DNA of 64,000 nt from an uncultured Muribaculaceae bacterium (lineage in GTDB: Bacteria > Bacteroidota > Bacteroidia > Bacteroidales > Muribaculaceae), in contig CAJTWH010000010.1 in NCBI GenBank assembly GCA_910579995.1, forward strand, positions 1 through 64,000. Direction: 5' to 3'. The notes under the pieces were generated by a model. The model made no database searches. It was not told the DNA's origin and saw only the letters and a program-made list of their open reading frames with translations. Shown piece after piece: positions 53,433-62,525 of this stretch; the stretch's first letter is position 1; every line of letters starts with the position of its first letter. A program made the translations under genes and the position numbers.

Positions 53433-55279
53433 TTTATTGCTAAAGAATTGTCGATACCTAATTTATCAAAGAGATTCTGCACTTCGATTCCGGCGAAAAT
53501 CACGGCGAACGAGCCATGGGTGTCGTCATCCCAGAAGGGGCGGTTGACATAATACTCCACATCCTCGCTGCACATTGTGCCGACGCAGATGTCATGTACT
53601 GTACCGTCGTCGTCAACCTTCGAGGCCACTGCCTCCCAGCCTTTCTTTACCACGGGGAGATAGGTCTTCTTGTCGAGCCAGCCTAAGCGGATACCGCGGG
53701 CTATCGCCATGGTGAAGATGGCAGTGCCCGAAACTTCGGCGGGGGAATCGCTGCGGTCAATCACATTATGCCAGAAGCCCTGCTCATTCTGATATTTTGC
53801 GAGCGAGCCCACATGGCATTTATATTGCTTGAGGATGGCAGAATAGAGCCTGTGGGTCTTGGGCAGGTTCATCAACACATCCGACATCGCCCATATCGCC
53901 CAACCGTTTGCCCTCGACCAATGCGGGAGCTTCACCTGCGGGCGCGATGTATAGTTGGCGTGCATATAGAGCTTGGCGTCTTTATCCCAGACGTGCTTGT
54001 TGAAATCGACTACCTGACGGGCAGCGTCGTCGAAAAATGAATCTCTTTCTTTAGGATCGGAGGCATACAGACCGGCTTGGATAAGGAATGGTATGCCCAT
54101 AAACATATCATCTACCCATACGGTGTATTCTTCGGGAGTTGTGCGGGTGTAGTTGCTCATACCCTCGGTGCGGATCTGTCCGTTGCGGGCATATTCGATC
54201 ATGTTGGCAATGAATTTCTCATAGACCTCGCGATTTCTGAAGTCTTTCTCTTTGCGGAGCCTGTAGATTATCGGCAGCGACGGAGCAAGAGTGAAGTCGA
54301 GAAGCGTAGAGCCTATCACAAGCGAGTTGGCGGAGTTGAAATAGGCGTTGAGCTTGTTGACCTGATAATCGACAAACGGAATACCCTCCATCTGATAATC
54401 ACAGAAATTTACGGCCCAAGAGTGATAGCGGTCGTCGCCGGTGAGCTCGCTCAGCTGGGCCATAGCCCAAGCGACACCGCCATTGTGATAGTTCCATTGA
54501 TATGTAGTGCCCCACGGAGCCGGGTCGATCATCTGCCCGAGCACCTCGATTTTTGGGATAGTCCAAGTCACGGCACCGTCGAGGCCCTGATACATGTGCC
54601 CGAAAACAAATTCCGTCTCGGGCTGATAGGCATTGTCGATACCGGGAGCGAACGGGCCGATGACGAGCCAGTTGCTTATCCGGGCCACTTTGCTGTCGAT
54701 ATTCTTCACCCGGTCAAGCCCCATCGAGGGGTACTGCGGATTGACTTTATATACCTTGTCGTTCTCGCTCGGGGGCTGGATGAGCACACACCATTTGCCT
54801 TTTCCCGAGGTTTCCGATTTTATGATGATATCATTGTTGCCGGCCTGAAGAGGGAGCTCGAAAGAGAAAGGCATTTTAATGCTGCGCTCATCCTTGACGA
54901 CGTCGAGATTCCTCATGCCTCGTTTCTGATATACCTGTTTGCCGTTGCACCATACCTTGCAGGCGTCGTTATGGTCAATCTCAACGGTCATGACAGTGTC
55001 GCGCTCAAAATACATATTTGTGTAGGCGTATGCCACCCCACCGTATCCGAGGCCGAAAGTGCGGCCGAAATCTATAGTGTGCAGATTGCTGAATTTGTCG
55101 GAGTGACCTTGCAAGTCGAGTTTATACGAAAAGGGAGTCTCGCGAATCAATTTATCGCCGATCTTGCACACCGTCTGTGCAGGCGTCCGTACAGTGAGAT
55201 TTGCTTCGGCCTTGACTTGGTGTCCGCAGCACAATGCCGCGGCGGTAATGATTGGTATCCAGATTTTGGTATTTCGCAT
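53429..55279 (-). CDS. GH105 unsaturated rhamnogalacturonyl/glucuronyl hydrolase
   Basis: The 616-residue protein has a signal peptide (about 1-24, VKAEA). The N-terminal region of about 200 residues is beta-rich. The (alpha/alpha)6 barrel of the YteR/YesR type follows. Key segments: YHNGGVAWAM, the catalytic-type Asp in VWVDDMFMGIPFL, WSRANGWAIWA, and SGTAIFTMAIARGI. The family removes the unsaturated uronic acid left at chain ends by polysaccharide lyases, usually on rhamnogalacturonan I. This is the clearest hint that the locus handles pectic material. No polysaccharide lyase is seen in the window. It begins the transcription unit at the 55341 promoter and overlaps the next gene by 4 bp. 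Confidence 0.9.
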   Translation of the reverse strand: MRNTKIWIPIITAAALCCGHQVKAEANLTVRTPAQTVCKIGDKLIRETPFSYKLDLQGHSDKFSNLHTIDFGRTFGLGYGGVAYAYTNMYFERDTVMTVEIDHNDACKVWCNGKQVYQKRGMRNLDVVKDERSIKMPFSFELPLQAGNNDIIIKSETSGKGKWCVLIQPPSENDKVYKVNPQYPSMGLDRVKNIDSKVARISNWLVIGPFAPGIDNAYQPETEFVFGHMYQGLDGAVTWTIPKIEVLGQMIDPAPWGTTYQWNYHNGGVAWAMAQLSELTGDDRYHSWAVNFCDYQMEGIPFVDYQVNKLNAYFNSANSLVIGSTLLDFTLAPSLPIIYRLRKEKDFRNREVYEKFIANMIEYARNGQIRTEGMSNYTRTTPEEYTVWVDDMFMGIPFLIQAGLYASDPKERDSFFDDAARQVVDFNKHVWDKDAKLYMHANYTSRPQVKLPHWSRANGWAIWAMSDVLMNLPKTHRLYSAILKQYKCHVGSLAKYQNEQGFWHNVIDRSDSPAEVSGTAIFTMAIARGIRLGWLDKKTYLPVVKKGWEAVASKVDDDGTVHDICVGTMCSEDVEYYVNRPFWDDDTHGSFAVIFAGIEVQNLFDKLGIDNSLAIK

Positions 55280-55340
55280 GAGGCTGTGTTTTAATCATTG
55301 GTTTTACAAGCGGTCGGTGAATGGCTCTCCAACCCGCTTG

Positions 55341-55348
55341 CAAAGTTA
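55341..55348 (-). promoter_or_regulatory. -7 promoter element of the GH105 operon
   Basis: TAACTTTG on the minus strand matches TAnnTTTG exactly. The leader to the ATG at 55279 would be about 55 nt. No clear -33 box is seen. Confidence 0.5.
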
Positions 55349-55408
55349 GCTATCAGGTAACAATCTGACGTAATGCTAAAGCCGATAAACAAGATACAAA
55401 GAAACGAC

Positions 55409-55456
55409 AAAAAAACGACAAACACGACGCCTGTGACAAAAAAGCGCCGTGTTTGT
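55409..55456 (-). terminator. Intrinsic terminator after the GH31 gene
   Basis: The 13-bp arms (ACAAACACGACGC at 55418-55430 and its partner at 55444-55456) have one mismatch and a 13-nt loop. On the minus strand a CGTTTTTTT tract follows. This separates the GH92-to-GH31 unit from the GH105 unit. Confidence 0.8.
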
Positions 55457-55470
55457 GCTAAAATATTAAG

Positions 55471-55521
55471 TTTCGCAAGCGAAACTTGTTTATTGTGGGT
55501 TTATAGCGTTTAAGAAGTTTA
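55471..55521 (-). repeat. Intergenic repeat element, copy B
   Basis: Hairpin TTTCG-CAAG-CGAAA within a 9-bp-armed palindrome (55468-55487) is followed by a block that matches copy A at 30175-30216 in 33 of 42 positions. Here the block runs into the TAA of the GH31 gene (55519-55521). Confidence 0.6.
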
Positions 55522-58083
55522 GAAACGCCTGTAGGCGATACGGTCGAGGAACCATTGACGGTCTTCGCGGTCGATGTCTTTATCTCCGAATTGCGACAAG
55601 ACTTCGGGGAGGCGGGCGTATGTGTTCTCGAACTCATCAACCACATCCGCAACCGATGAAGGGTCGTAGCCGATAGTGACAAACACAGAGCCGAGCGAGG
55701 CAAGGGTGTCGTCGAATACACGGTTGACATCGCGCTCATCTTTGAAATCGCGCATGGCTTTCACCACACGTTTCATGCGGCCGAGCGAGCCTGCAGCAAG
55801 ATTCTTGCGGCCGGCAGGATATACAATCTTCACCTCCTTAGCCTGCGAGCAATCGTGGGCGGGAAGGTCGATGATGAGGCTGAGCTCTTTGGGGTCGTAG
55901 GAATAGCTTGCCTCGCGACCTGCGACAAGCACCGACTGCGGAATGTCGGAGCAGAGCACGCGGATACTGTAGTCGCGCGTGGGCTCCATGCCGGCATAGC
56001 TGCCTCGGCGGGGCGAGATGTTCACAGAAAGGGTGTCGCCGGCGAAAGCAGAGGCGAAATCAGTCCAAGCACACTCGTTCTCGTAGTTTTTGTTGTCGCC
56101 GCCATCTTCATACATTGTGAAAGCTCCGGCGTCGCCGGGATAGACGGTGAGTTCTACGGGGGCGTTGTTGTCGCGGAGATTGCGCAGGCGACCTTTATGG
56201 AAGGGAAGCACCGAGCCGGCCTTGACGTAGACGGGATATTCGTCGAGAGCGAGCTCACGCTCTATCACCTTGCCACCGTCGAGCAATTCGCCCGAATGTG
56301 CCTCATACCATTTACCTTCGGGGAGCCATACCTTGAGGGTGGCGTAGCCGTCTTTGCCGGGGGCAGTGACGGGAGCGATCATCATGCGGTCGCCGAACAT
56401 ATATTGGTTGCGGAACGAGTATGCCTCCTCGGCCTCGGGATAATCATAGTACATGGGGCGGCACATCGACACGGATGTATCGTGAGCCTCGCGGGCAAGG
56501 GTGTAGATATACGGCGCCATGCGGTAGCGGTTGTTGATGATGTCGGTGAGTATATCGAGAATATCCGATTTGAACACCCAAGGCTCCTTGGCGAGATTCT
56601 TGTGCTTTGACGAGTGAGTGCGCAGCACGGGGCTGTATTCGCCGAACTGCATCCAGCGCACATACATCTCGGGGTCGATATGGTCGATGGCCGAGGCACC
56701 GGCTTCTTTCTCACTTGCAAACATGTGGCCGCCGATGTCATGGCTCCAGAAGCCGTAGAGTACGTTTGAGGCGGTGCTGTTGAAATAAGGCTGGAAATCA
56801 AGCGACTCCCAAGTGACGTATGCGTCGCCGGAGAAGCCTATCTGATAGCGGTGGTTACCGAGTCCGCCCCAGCGGTGATAGAGCATAGGGCGCTTGTCGG
56901 TAAACTTATCCTGCTGAGAGAAAAATACATAGTTGATCCACCAAGTATTGCTGAGATCCTTAAGCTTGAGGTCGTTGAGATATTGCTGCCAGTCGAGCCA
57001 CCAGAAGTCAACGCCTTCTTTTTCCATGGGTGTGAGCACATTGCTGAAAACGCTCTTCATGAAAGTCTTGTCGGAGCCATACCAAGGAATCTCTTTCTTT
57101 TCGGCGGGGTCGAGACCCATGTCGGCAGCAATCTGGGGATAAGCGACCTCGAAGGGCATGATACCCGAGGCGGGGTGGAGGTTGAGGGTGATCTTGAGGT
57201 CTTTCGACTGCAGATAGTTGAGGAATTTATCGGGTTGCGGGAAGAGCGCCTTGTTCCAGCTGAAACCGGTCCAAGCACCGCGTTTACCGTCGATGTAGTG
57301 CCAGTCCATATCCACCACGAGCACATCGAGCGGGATATTGTAGGCCTCCATCTTGTCGATAAGGTCGCGGAGCTCCTGATCGCTGTAGGTCCAGTAGCGG
57401 CTCCACCAATATCCGAAAGTGTAGCGCGGGGGCAGAGGCACTTTGCCGGAGAATACCGAGAAGTCGGAGAGTGCCTTGCGGTAGTCCTTACCGTAGGCCA
57501 TGAAATACCAGTCCTGCGCACCGTCGGCCGAGTTGCGCTCCTTTACCCAATCCCAGTCTTCGGAGCCGTCGAATAGATATGATTCCGAGTCGTCGATGAG
57601 AGTCCATCCGTCGCGGGCGAGAATGCCGTCTTCCATCTCGATTTTCTTGTTGTCGGAAAGGGGGCCATGGTATTCGCCGATACATCCGTCGAGAGTGCGG
57701 TATGTGCCTTTGAGATTTGATTTCTGCTCTATGCCGGGCTTCCATGTGAATTGGAAAGCGCCTTTCACGCCGCTTATACTCATGTTGTCGGCAGTGAACT
57801 TGCCGCTGCCTTTGCGGTAGCGCAGTTTCACTTTGGGAGTGGTGATTTCAATCCAGTTACCGTTTTTGACCTTGTAGGGCACCTCGGGGTAGTCGCGCAC
57901 AACGGCAACCTGCGACTTGTCGTTGACAAATTTACCGTCGGGGGCGTACTCCATACGAATCGAGGCGTCGGTGATTACGGTGAAGCGAACATTGTCGTCG
58001 GAATAGGCAATATTGTCAGCCGCCGAGGCGAGCATTGCGCCAAAGGCGACAGCGGCTGAGAAGAGGGCAATCAATCGTTTCAT
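55519..58083 (-). CDS. Glycoside hydrolase family 31 (alpha-glucosidase/alpha-xylosidase type)
   Basis: The 854-residue protein has a signal peptide (1-21, LASAA). GH31 layout: N-terminal beta-sandwich, catalytic barrel starting near GYWWSRYW, nucleophile Asp in DFWWLDWQQ, acid/base Asp in GFSGDAYVTWESL, then the C-terminal beta domains. An extra helical tail of about 90 residues follows (from RKNLAAGSLGRMKRVVKAM). Members release alpha-linked glucose, xylose or galactose; sequence alone does not settle which. Within a pectic-type locus it may trim side chains. It lies 31 bp after the GH78-like/SGNH gene and ends the transcription unit. Confidence 0.9.
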   Translation of the reverse strand: MKRLIALFSAAVAFGAMLASAADNIAYSDDNVRFTVITDASIRMEYAPDGKFVNDKSQVAVVRDYPEVPYKVKNGNWIEITTPKVKLRYRKGSGKFTADNMSISGVKGAFQFTWKPGIEQKSNLKGTYRTLDGCIGEYHGPLSDNKKIEMEDGILARDGWTLIDDSESYLFDGSEDWDWVKERNSADGAQDWYFMAYGKDYRKALSDFSVFSGKVPLPPRYTFGYWWSRYWTYSDQELRDLIDKMEAYNIPLDVLVVDMDWHYIDGKRGAWTGFSWNKALFPQPDKFLNYLQSKDLKITLNLHPASGIMPFEVAYPQIAADMGLDPAEKKEIPWYGSDKTFMKSVFSNVLTPMEKEGVDFWWLDWQQYLNDLKLKDLSNTWWINYVFFSQQDKFTDKRPMLYHRWGGLGNHRYQIGFSGDAYVTWESLDFQPYFNSTASNVLYGFWSHDIGGHMFASEKEAGASAIDHIDPEMYVRWMQFGEYSPVLRTHSSKHKNLAKEPWVFKSDILDILTDIINNRYRMAPYIYTLAREAHDTSVSMCRPMYYDYPEAEEAYSFRNQYMFGDRMMIAPVTAPGKDGYATLKVWLPEGKWYEAHSGELLDGGKVIERELALDEYPVYVKAGSVLPFHKGRLRNLRDNNAPVELTVYPGDAGAFTMYEDGGDNKNYENECAWTDFASAFAGDTLSVNISPRRGSYAGMEPTRDYSIRVLCSDIPQSVLVAGREASYSYDPKELSLIIDLPAHDCSQAKEVKIVYPAGRKNLAAGSLGRMKRVVKAMRDFKDERDVNRVFDDTLASLGSVFVTIGYDPSSVADVVDEFENTYARLPEVLSQFGDKDIDREDRQWFLDRIAYRRF

Positions 58084-58114
58084 ATTTTTATTGTTGGTTG
58101 TTGGTGGTTTGTGG

Positions 58115-60310
58115 TTAGGGGTTGAGTTTGCCGAGGGTAGAGAGGACGAGCGCTTCCATCACATCGTATCCTGCGGCGAGGGGATGTACGCCGTCGGTAG
58201 AGTACGCCTCGGGTAGCGAAGCTCCGTCGGCTGCCACCATGGCAGGATAATAGTCGATATAGGGGATATGATGTCGGCGGGCATAATCTTCGAGACGCTT
58301 GTTGAGAGCAGTGATACGCGCCGGAGCGTCTTTGACAGCAGGACGCCACCCGAAAGCCGCAGCCGGCAATACCGAGCTCATTATGGGGCGTATGCCATTC
58401 TTACGGGCGAGGTCAACCATGGCAATGATATTAGCAACTGTGAGGTCTTCATCGTAAGAGCCGTCGTTTTCGGCGCAATCATTGGTGCCGGCGTTGATAA
58501 TCACATATTCGGGTCTGAGGTCGATGATATCGCGCTTAAATCGCCCGAGCATTTTTGTAGAGGTCTGCCCGCTAATGCCGCGGCCGGCAAACTTGTTGTC
58601 GGCGAAGAAGCGTGGATGTACTCTGAGCCAATTCTCGGTTATCGAATTGCCCATGAATGCGACCTTGCACCAGCGCGCGTTCTGAAAAATCTCAGGATAA
58701 GAGCGTATGAAATATGTAGGAGTGGCGCTCCAAGCGTGGCAATAGCTGTTGAGAGGATGGAAATCGTAGGGCGAGATGAAATCGTCGGCGGGGTCGTATG
58801 CCTCCCAGAAAGTGTCGGCGCCTTTGTCAACCATTCCACCCCAGTAGTCAACCAAAGCCTTGCGGGCGCGGTCAGGCATACCGCAGTCGATCAGCGACTG
58901 GATATAATAGTGGTAGAGGTAAGGGGTTCCGGGGGTGCATACATCGGGGAGGGTCTCCAGAGCCGCCAAGGCACGCCTGCCTTCTGCCTGAGTGGCTATA
59001 CCACCGAGAATCATCCATATCTGCGAGGCGTATGACACCTGCGGGTCGTTGCGGCCCACGAATACACCGCGCTTCTTATCGTAGAAAGCGGAGCGGGCAG
59101 CCTTGCGCATTTTCTTTGCCAAGGCGGGGATATCGGAAATCTCATCGCGTTTTCCGAGCATGTCGGCAAGCTCGAGAGTCTGATTGAGAGCGAATAGCGC
59201 GAGGCCTTGCGCCGCCACTTCTTTCACGAGGTCTTCCTTCCAATCGAAGAATACCCACCATTCGCTGTCAAGGCGGTCGAAGTCAATCAGCCCGTCGTCG
59301 CCGGTATAGTCGCGCACAATATCGAGCTGACGTTTGGCTACGGGCCAGAGATCGGCTACGGTGGCAGTATCGCCGGTGGCCTTGAGATAGTCGCGGAGGC
59401 ATGCGTTGAAGAGCAGAGAGTACTCATAGAGGAATTGCTTCTCCTGCGGGCGTGGCTTGGGCCGCTCCACGACGGTGGCGAGGAGGAAGCCGTTGTCGTC
59501 GGCGAGGCCGGCAAGCAGGTATAGACAGCGCTTGGTAAGGTCGTGGCTTTGGAATGTGCAGTTGTTGGCCATGGCCTCAAGATAAAGGTCGCCGATCCAC
59601 AGACGACGGTCGCGCTTGGGTCCGTCTTCATATACAGTCTGCATACACTCGCTGAGAGTGTTGAGGCTCACCCGGTCGATATCGGCTATGACAGGGTCAA
59701 CCGTTGCCGGGAGAGGTTCGGGCGAGGCGGCGGCCGACGTGGTGGCCTTGCAGGTCATGTTATGGATATTAAACTCATAGTAAGGCGAATAGGCAAGCAG
59801 CTCTATTTTCACGTATCTGAATGACAGGCGACGGTCGATGGTAATGGTATCGGGAATCTCAACCATGGTCACAATCTCATCCTGCAGCCAAGCCCGACTC
59901 AGTTTGCCGTGGTAAGGATCGAAAGGCTCAGACACCTCGCAGGGCATTTCGCCGAAAGTGAGCTTGAGGCGCACCGGGCCGTCGGCAACCTTGTCGGTGG
60001 TGCGGATACTGAAAGAGAACGTACCGGTAAGGTGCTTTCCGAAATCCACAATGGCGGTCTTTACCTCGCTGAAAGGGGCGCGGTAGAGCGAGTCAATGCT
60101 ATAAGCGGGCACGGCCTTGCGGTGTTGGTAGGCTGTGCTGTCATCGACAATCTCAACGACTCCTACAGGCTCCTGTTCAGACACTGCGAGCCGGGGAGTG
60201 CTCTCATCGGCGATTGCCAGCCAGCGCTGCCGGTCGGCCTGATAGTAAACATCGGCAGCAGCCGAAAGCATGGCTGCGATGAAGACCGACAAAATCAATA
60301 ATCTTTTCAT
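58115..60310 (-). CDS. GH78-like (alpha-L-rhamnosidase fold) and SGNH/GDSL hydrolase fusion
   Basis: The 731-residue protein has a signal peptide (1-19, LSAAA). A beta domain comes first. An (alpha/alpha)6 region like GH78 covers about 200-530: DGPKRDRRLWIGDL, EWWVFFDW, DTFWEAYDP and NSYCHAWSATPTYF. It then changes at about residue 545 to an SGNH esterase. Block I Ser is in FMGNSITENW, block II Gly in GRGISGQTS, block III Asn in NAGTNDC, and block V Asp-His in DGVHPL. The usual beta-sandwich after the rhamnosidase domain is missing. The fusion would pair removal of an alpha-linked sugar with de-esterification. It overlaps the GH28-like gene by 4 bp. Confidence 0.8.
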   Translation of the reverse strand: MKRLLILSVFIAAMLSAAADVYYQADRQRWLAIADESTPRLAVSEQEPVGVVEIVDDSTAYQHRKAVPAYSIDSLYRAPFSEVKTAIVDFGKHLTGTFSFSIRTTDKVADGPVRLKLTFGEMPCEVSEPFDPYHGKLSRAWLQDEIVTMVEIPDTITIDRRLSFRYVKIELLAYSPYYEFNIHNMTCKATTSAAASPEPLPATVDPVIADIDRVSLNTLSECMQTVYEDGPKRDRRLWIGDLYLEAMANNCTFQSHDLTKRCLYLLAGLADDNGFLLATVVERPKPRPQEKQFLYEYSLLFNACLRDYLKATGDTATVADLWPVAKRQLDIVRDYTGDDGLIDFDRLDSEWWVFFDWKEDLVKEVAAQGLALFALNQTLELADMLGKRDEISDIPALAKKMRKAARSAFYDKKRGVFVGRNDPQVSYASQIWMILGGIATQAEGRRALAALETLPDVCTPGTPYLYHYYIQSLIDCGMPDRARKALVDYWGGMVDKGADTFWEAYDPADDFISPYDFHPLNSYCHAWSATPTYFIRSYPEIFQNARWCKVAFMGNSITENWLRVHPRFFADNKFAGRGISGQTSTKMLGRFKRDIIDLRPEYVIINAGTNDCAENDGSYDEDLTVANIIAMVDLARKNGIRPIMSSVLPAAAFGWRPAVKDAPARITALNKRLEDYARRHHIPYIDYYPAMVAADGASLPEAYSTDGVHPLAAGYDVMEALVLSTLGKLNP

Positions 60311-61716
60311 AGTGCGGTATTGTTGACTGTCACTTTGGCGCTGCGGATATATCTTATCGGCTCCACACCGGCCTTGACAGGATATTTTACATTATCAAAA
60401 ACAGCCGAGGCCACATTGTCGAAAATAAATACGGGACGGATGTCGCCATCTGCGGCGCATGAGAGAGTGATATTTTCAAAAGTGACATCAAGCACATTAT
60501 TCACATACCACCCCCAGCACGGCAGCTCGCGGGCGTCGACGTCGGGTTGGCTTATCGGCATGTCGGCCAGAGAGCGGTCGGCGTTGCCGGCATACTCAAT
60601 ATCTATATCCTTGAAGGAAACATTTGCGAACTCGCCGCCTTTCCAGCTCTCGATCGACGAGGCATAGCGGTTGACACGAGTAGCCTTGAGGCGCTCCACC
60701 CGGATGTCGCGGCCGTTGTTGCCCTCGTTGAGGATAAACATCAGCGGGTTGTTGACATTATCTACGGTTATGTCGGAAATGGTGACATTGCGGACATCGC
60801 CGGGAGCCTTGCCCCAACCGCCGGGCTGAAGAAGAATTGCCGAGAGCATGTTGGTGCGTCGGAGAGCGCCCGATGTGCGGTGGGGATACTCGCCCGGGCC
60901 ATGGAAACGGCAGCCCGACACGGTGAGACCGTCGCAGGGCATAATCATGCGAATACCGTTGCAAGAGGTGTTGATGTCGCAGTCAGAAATCACCATGTCG
61001 TGCCAGAAACCTCCTGCAATGGCGTCGTCGCCGGTGCGGAAAGAGCAGTTGCGTATCTGCACGTGTTCGCCGCCACGGATATGGATTCCATCCCAGCCCT
61101 GACTGATGTCAAGATTGCTGAAAACGGCATTTTCAATCTCATAGCACATCACGGCATAATTGGAGGCACATTCGATATTTATATCAGAGAGCGAGAAATT
61201 ACGCGACTCTCCGATTATTATAGTGTGCGGGCCACGCATTTTCTCTTCGCCGTTGGGGTCGAAAACGTGGCTGCCGTCGATGGTACCTTCGCCTTCGATG
61301 GCGAAGTTGCTGATACCGGCGGCGAGGAGGAGCACTTTATTCCAATTGGCGTCTTTGGAGCTGTTGGCATTGTCGCCGCCTTCACCGCTGTCGTAGCGGC
61401 TGAGATCTTTGGAGGGTATAAAGGATGTATAGTCGGCGGGAGAGTCACTTCCTTTGAGCACAGCCTTCGGCGCGAGGTGCAGGGTGACATTGCTGCGCAA
61501 TTGCACAGTGCCGCTGACAAAGACACCCTCGGGAACCGCGACAATGCCGCCGCCCTTGTCAGAGCAATCTTTTATGGCAGCGTTGATGGATTGAGTGTTT
61601 ATGGTGCGACCGTCGCCTACAGCGCCGAAGTCTCTGATGTCGACAAGGGCCCGCGGGGCGGCTGCCGCACAGATACCGGCAAACAGAAGCAAGGTGTTGA
61701 CAGCTATTCGTTTCAT
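60307..61716 (-). CDS. GH28-like parallel beta-helix glycosidase (polygalacturonase family)
   Basis: The 469-residue protein has a signal peptide (1-20, CAAAAP). The GH28 opening is clear: IRDFGAVGDGRTINTQSINAAI with KGGGIVAVPEGVF. Of the classical motifs, the NTD region appears as GWDGIHI and the GDD pair is kept (FRTGDDAIA). The GHG motif is replaced by SCNGIRM, and no clear RIK is seen. It may therefore be a divergent exo-acting galacturonidase-type enzyme or act on another linkage. Overlaps the next gene by 4 bp and lies 11 bp after the DUF4380-like gene. Confidence 0.82.
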   Translation of the reverse strand: MKRIAVNTLLLFAGICAAAAPRALVDIRDFGAVGDGRTINTQSINAAIKDCSDKGGGIVAVPEGVFVSGTVQLRSNVTLHLAPKAVLKGSDSPADYTSFIPSKDLSRYDSGEGGDNANSSKDANWNKVLLLAAGISNFAIEGEGTIDGSHVFDPNGEEKMRGPHTIIIGESRNFSLSDINIECASNYAVMCYEIENAVFSNLDISQGWDGIHIRGGEHVQIRNCSFRTGDDAIAGGFWHDMVISDCDINTSCNGIRMIMPCDGLTVSGCRFHGPGEYPHRTSGALRRTNMLSAILLQPGGWGKAPGDVRNVTISDITVDNVNNPLMFILNEGNNGRDIRVERLKATRVNRYASSIESWKGGEFANVSFKDIDIEYAGNADRSLADMPISQPDVDARELPCWGWYVNNVLDVTFENITLSCAADGDIRPVFIFDNVASAVFDNVKYPVKAGVEPIRYIRSAKVTVNNTAL

Positions 61717-61727
61717 TTGGTTTATTA

Positions 61728-62525
61728 TTATTTCAGGTTAGAATTATCGGCATGTGAGGCAAGCCATATCATAGAATATGAAATGCTCTCTCCGGGGGCT
61801 ATAGAGCAGAACCGTCCGTGGGTCTCGAGCTCTACATAGCTTCCTGCCGGAGCGCAGTACACCTCGAGCTCGCCTTGCCCGTCCGGGACTTCCGCTGCCT
61901 CGATATCGGGATAGCAGATTATCAGGTCAACATTCTCACGGCGGTGAGCAAGCCATCCTCCGGTCGCTGAGAAGTATTGTTTCCACGCTTTCTCCTCTTT
62001 CAATACATTCTGGTCAATCCATCGGCAGCCATTGCCCTCTTCAGGGAAAAAGGTGAGGCCGGGGAGCACCCTGAGCACACTCCACGGAGCGAGAGCCATC
62101 ACACTGTCGGAGACATTGGTGAGCTCATAGCGCACCGACAGAGCCTCAAGCCCGTCGACAGGGCGATATTCTTTGGTGACTTTCAAGCCGCCGGATGAAG
62201 CGGGGCTTTCGAGACGCAATACGTCGCCTGCGGTGAGAGCGCTGTATTCCACGGTGTCGAACACAGGGTTTTCGGGCCAGAAATTTGCCTGCGGAGAAAT
62301 CCAGAGCGTAGAGCCATGAAAGCGGGGATTGACTTCGGGCGAGGTGAGCAGGTCGACACCGCCATAGCTCATGGCGGTCACCCTGCCGGCAAGTGCTGCG
62401 TCGACAGCGAGCACTAAGCCGCCGTTGCACAAACGGTAGATGTCGCCCTCGGCATGCCAAGGGCTTTGCCCTGACATTGCCAAGGGAATCGCAGCGAAGA
62501 GAATTACAGCCCGGAGCGCTTTCAT
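61728..62525 (-). CDS. Secreted DUF4380-like (galactose mutarotase-fold) protein
   Basis: The 265-residue protein has a signal peptide (1-19, AMSGQ). A beta-rich domain opens with YRLCNGGLVLAVDAALAGRVTAM and continues WISPQANFWPENP and YELTNVSDS, like DUF4380 and mutarotase-type superfamily members. The catalytic activity of this group is not established. It overlaps the GH92 gene by 4 bp and precedes the GH28-like gene by 11 bp. A role in handling sugar ends of the same glycan is inferred from place only. Confidence 0.65.
   Translation of the reverse strand: MKALRAVILFAAIPLAMSGQSPWHAEGDIYRLCNGGLVLAVDAALAGRVTAMSYGGVDLLTSPEVNPRFHGSTLWISPQANFWPENPVFDTVEYSALTAGDVLRLESPASSGGLKVTKEYRPVDGLEALSVRYELTNVSDSVMALAPWSVLRVLPGLTFFPEEGNGCRWIDQNVLKEEKAWKQYFSATGGWLAHRRENVDLIICYPDIEAAEVPDGQGELEVYCAPAGSYVELETHGRFCSIAPGESISYSMIWLASHADNSNLK

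Noticed and set aside
54077..55294. 405-codon plus-strand open frame opposite GH105
   Set aside because: It lies opposite strongly conserved GH105 motifs and has no family features of its own.
60547..61839. 430-codon plus-strand open frame opposite the GH28-like gene
   Set aside because: It runs across a gene boundary on the other strand and lacks any recognisable protein features.
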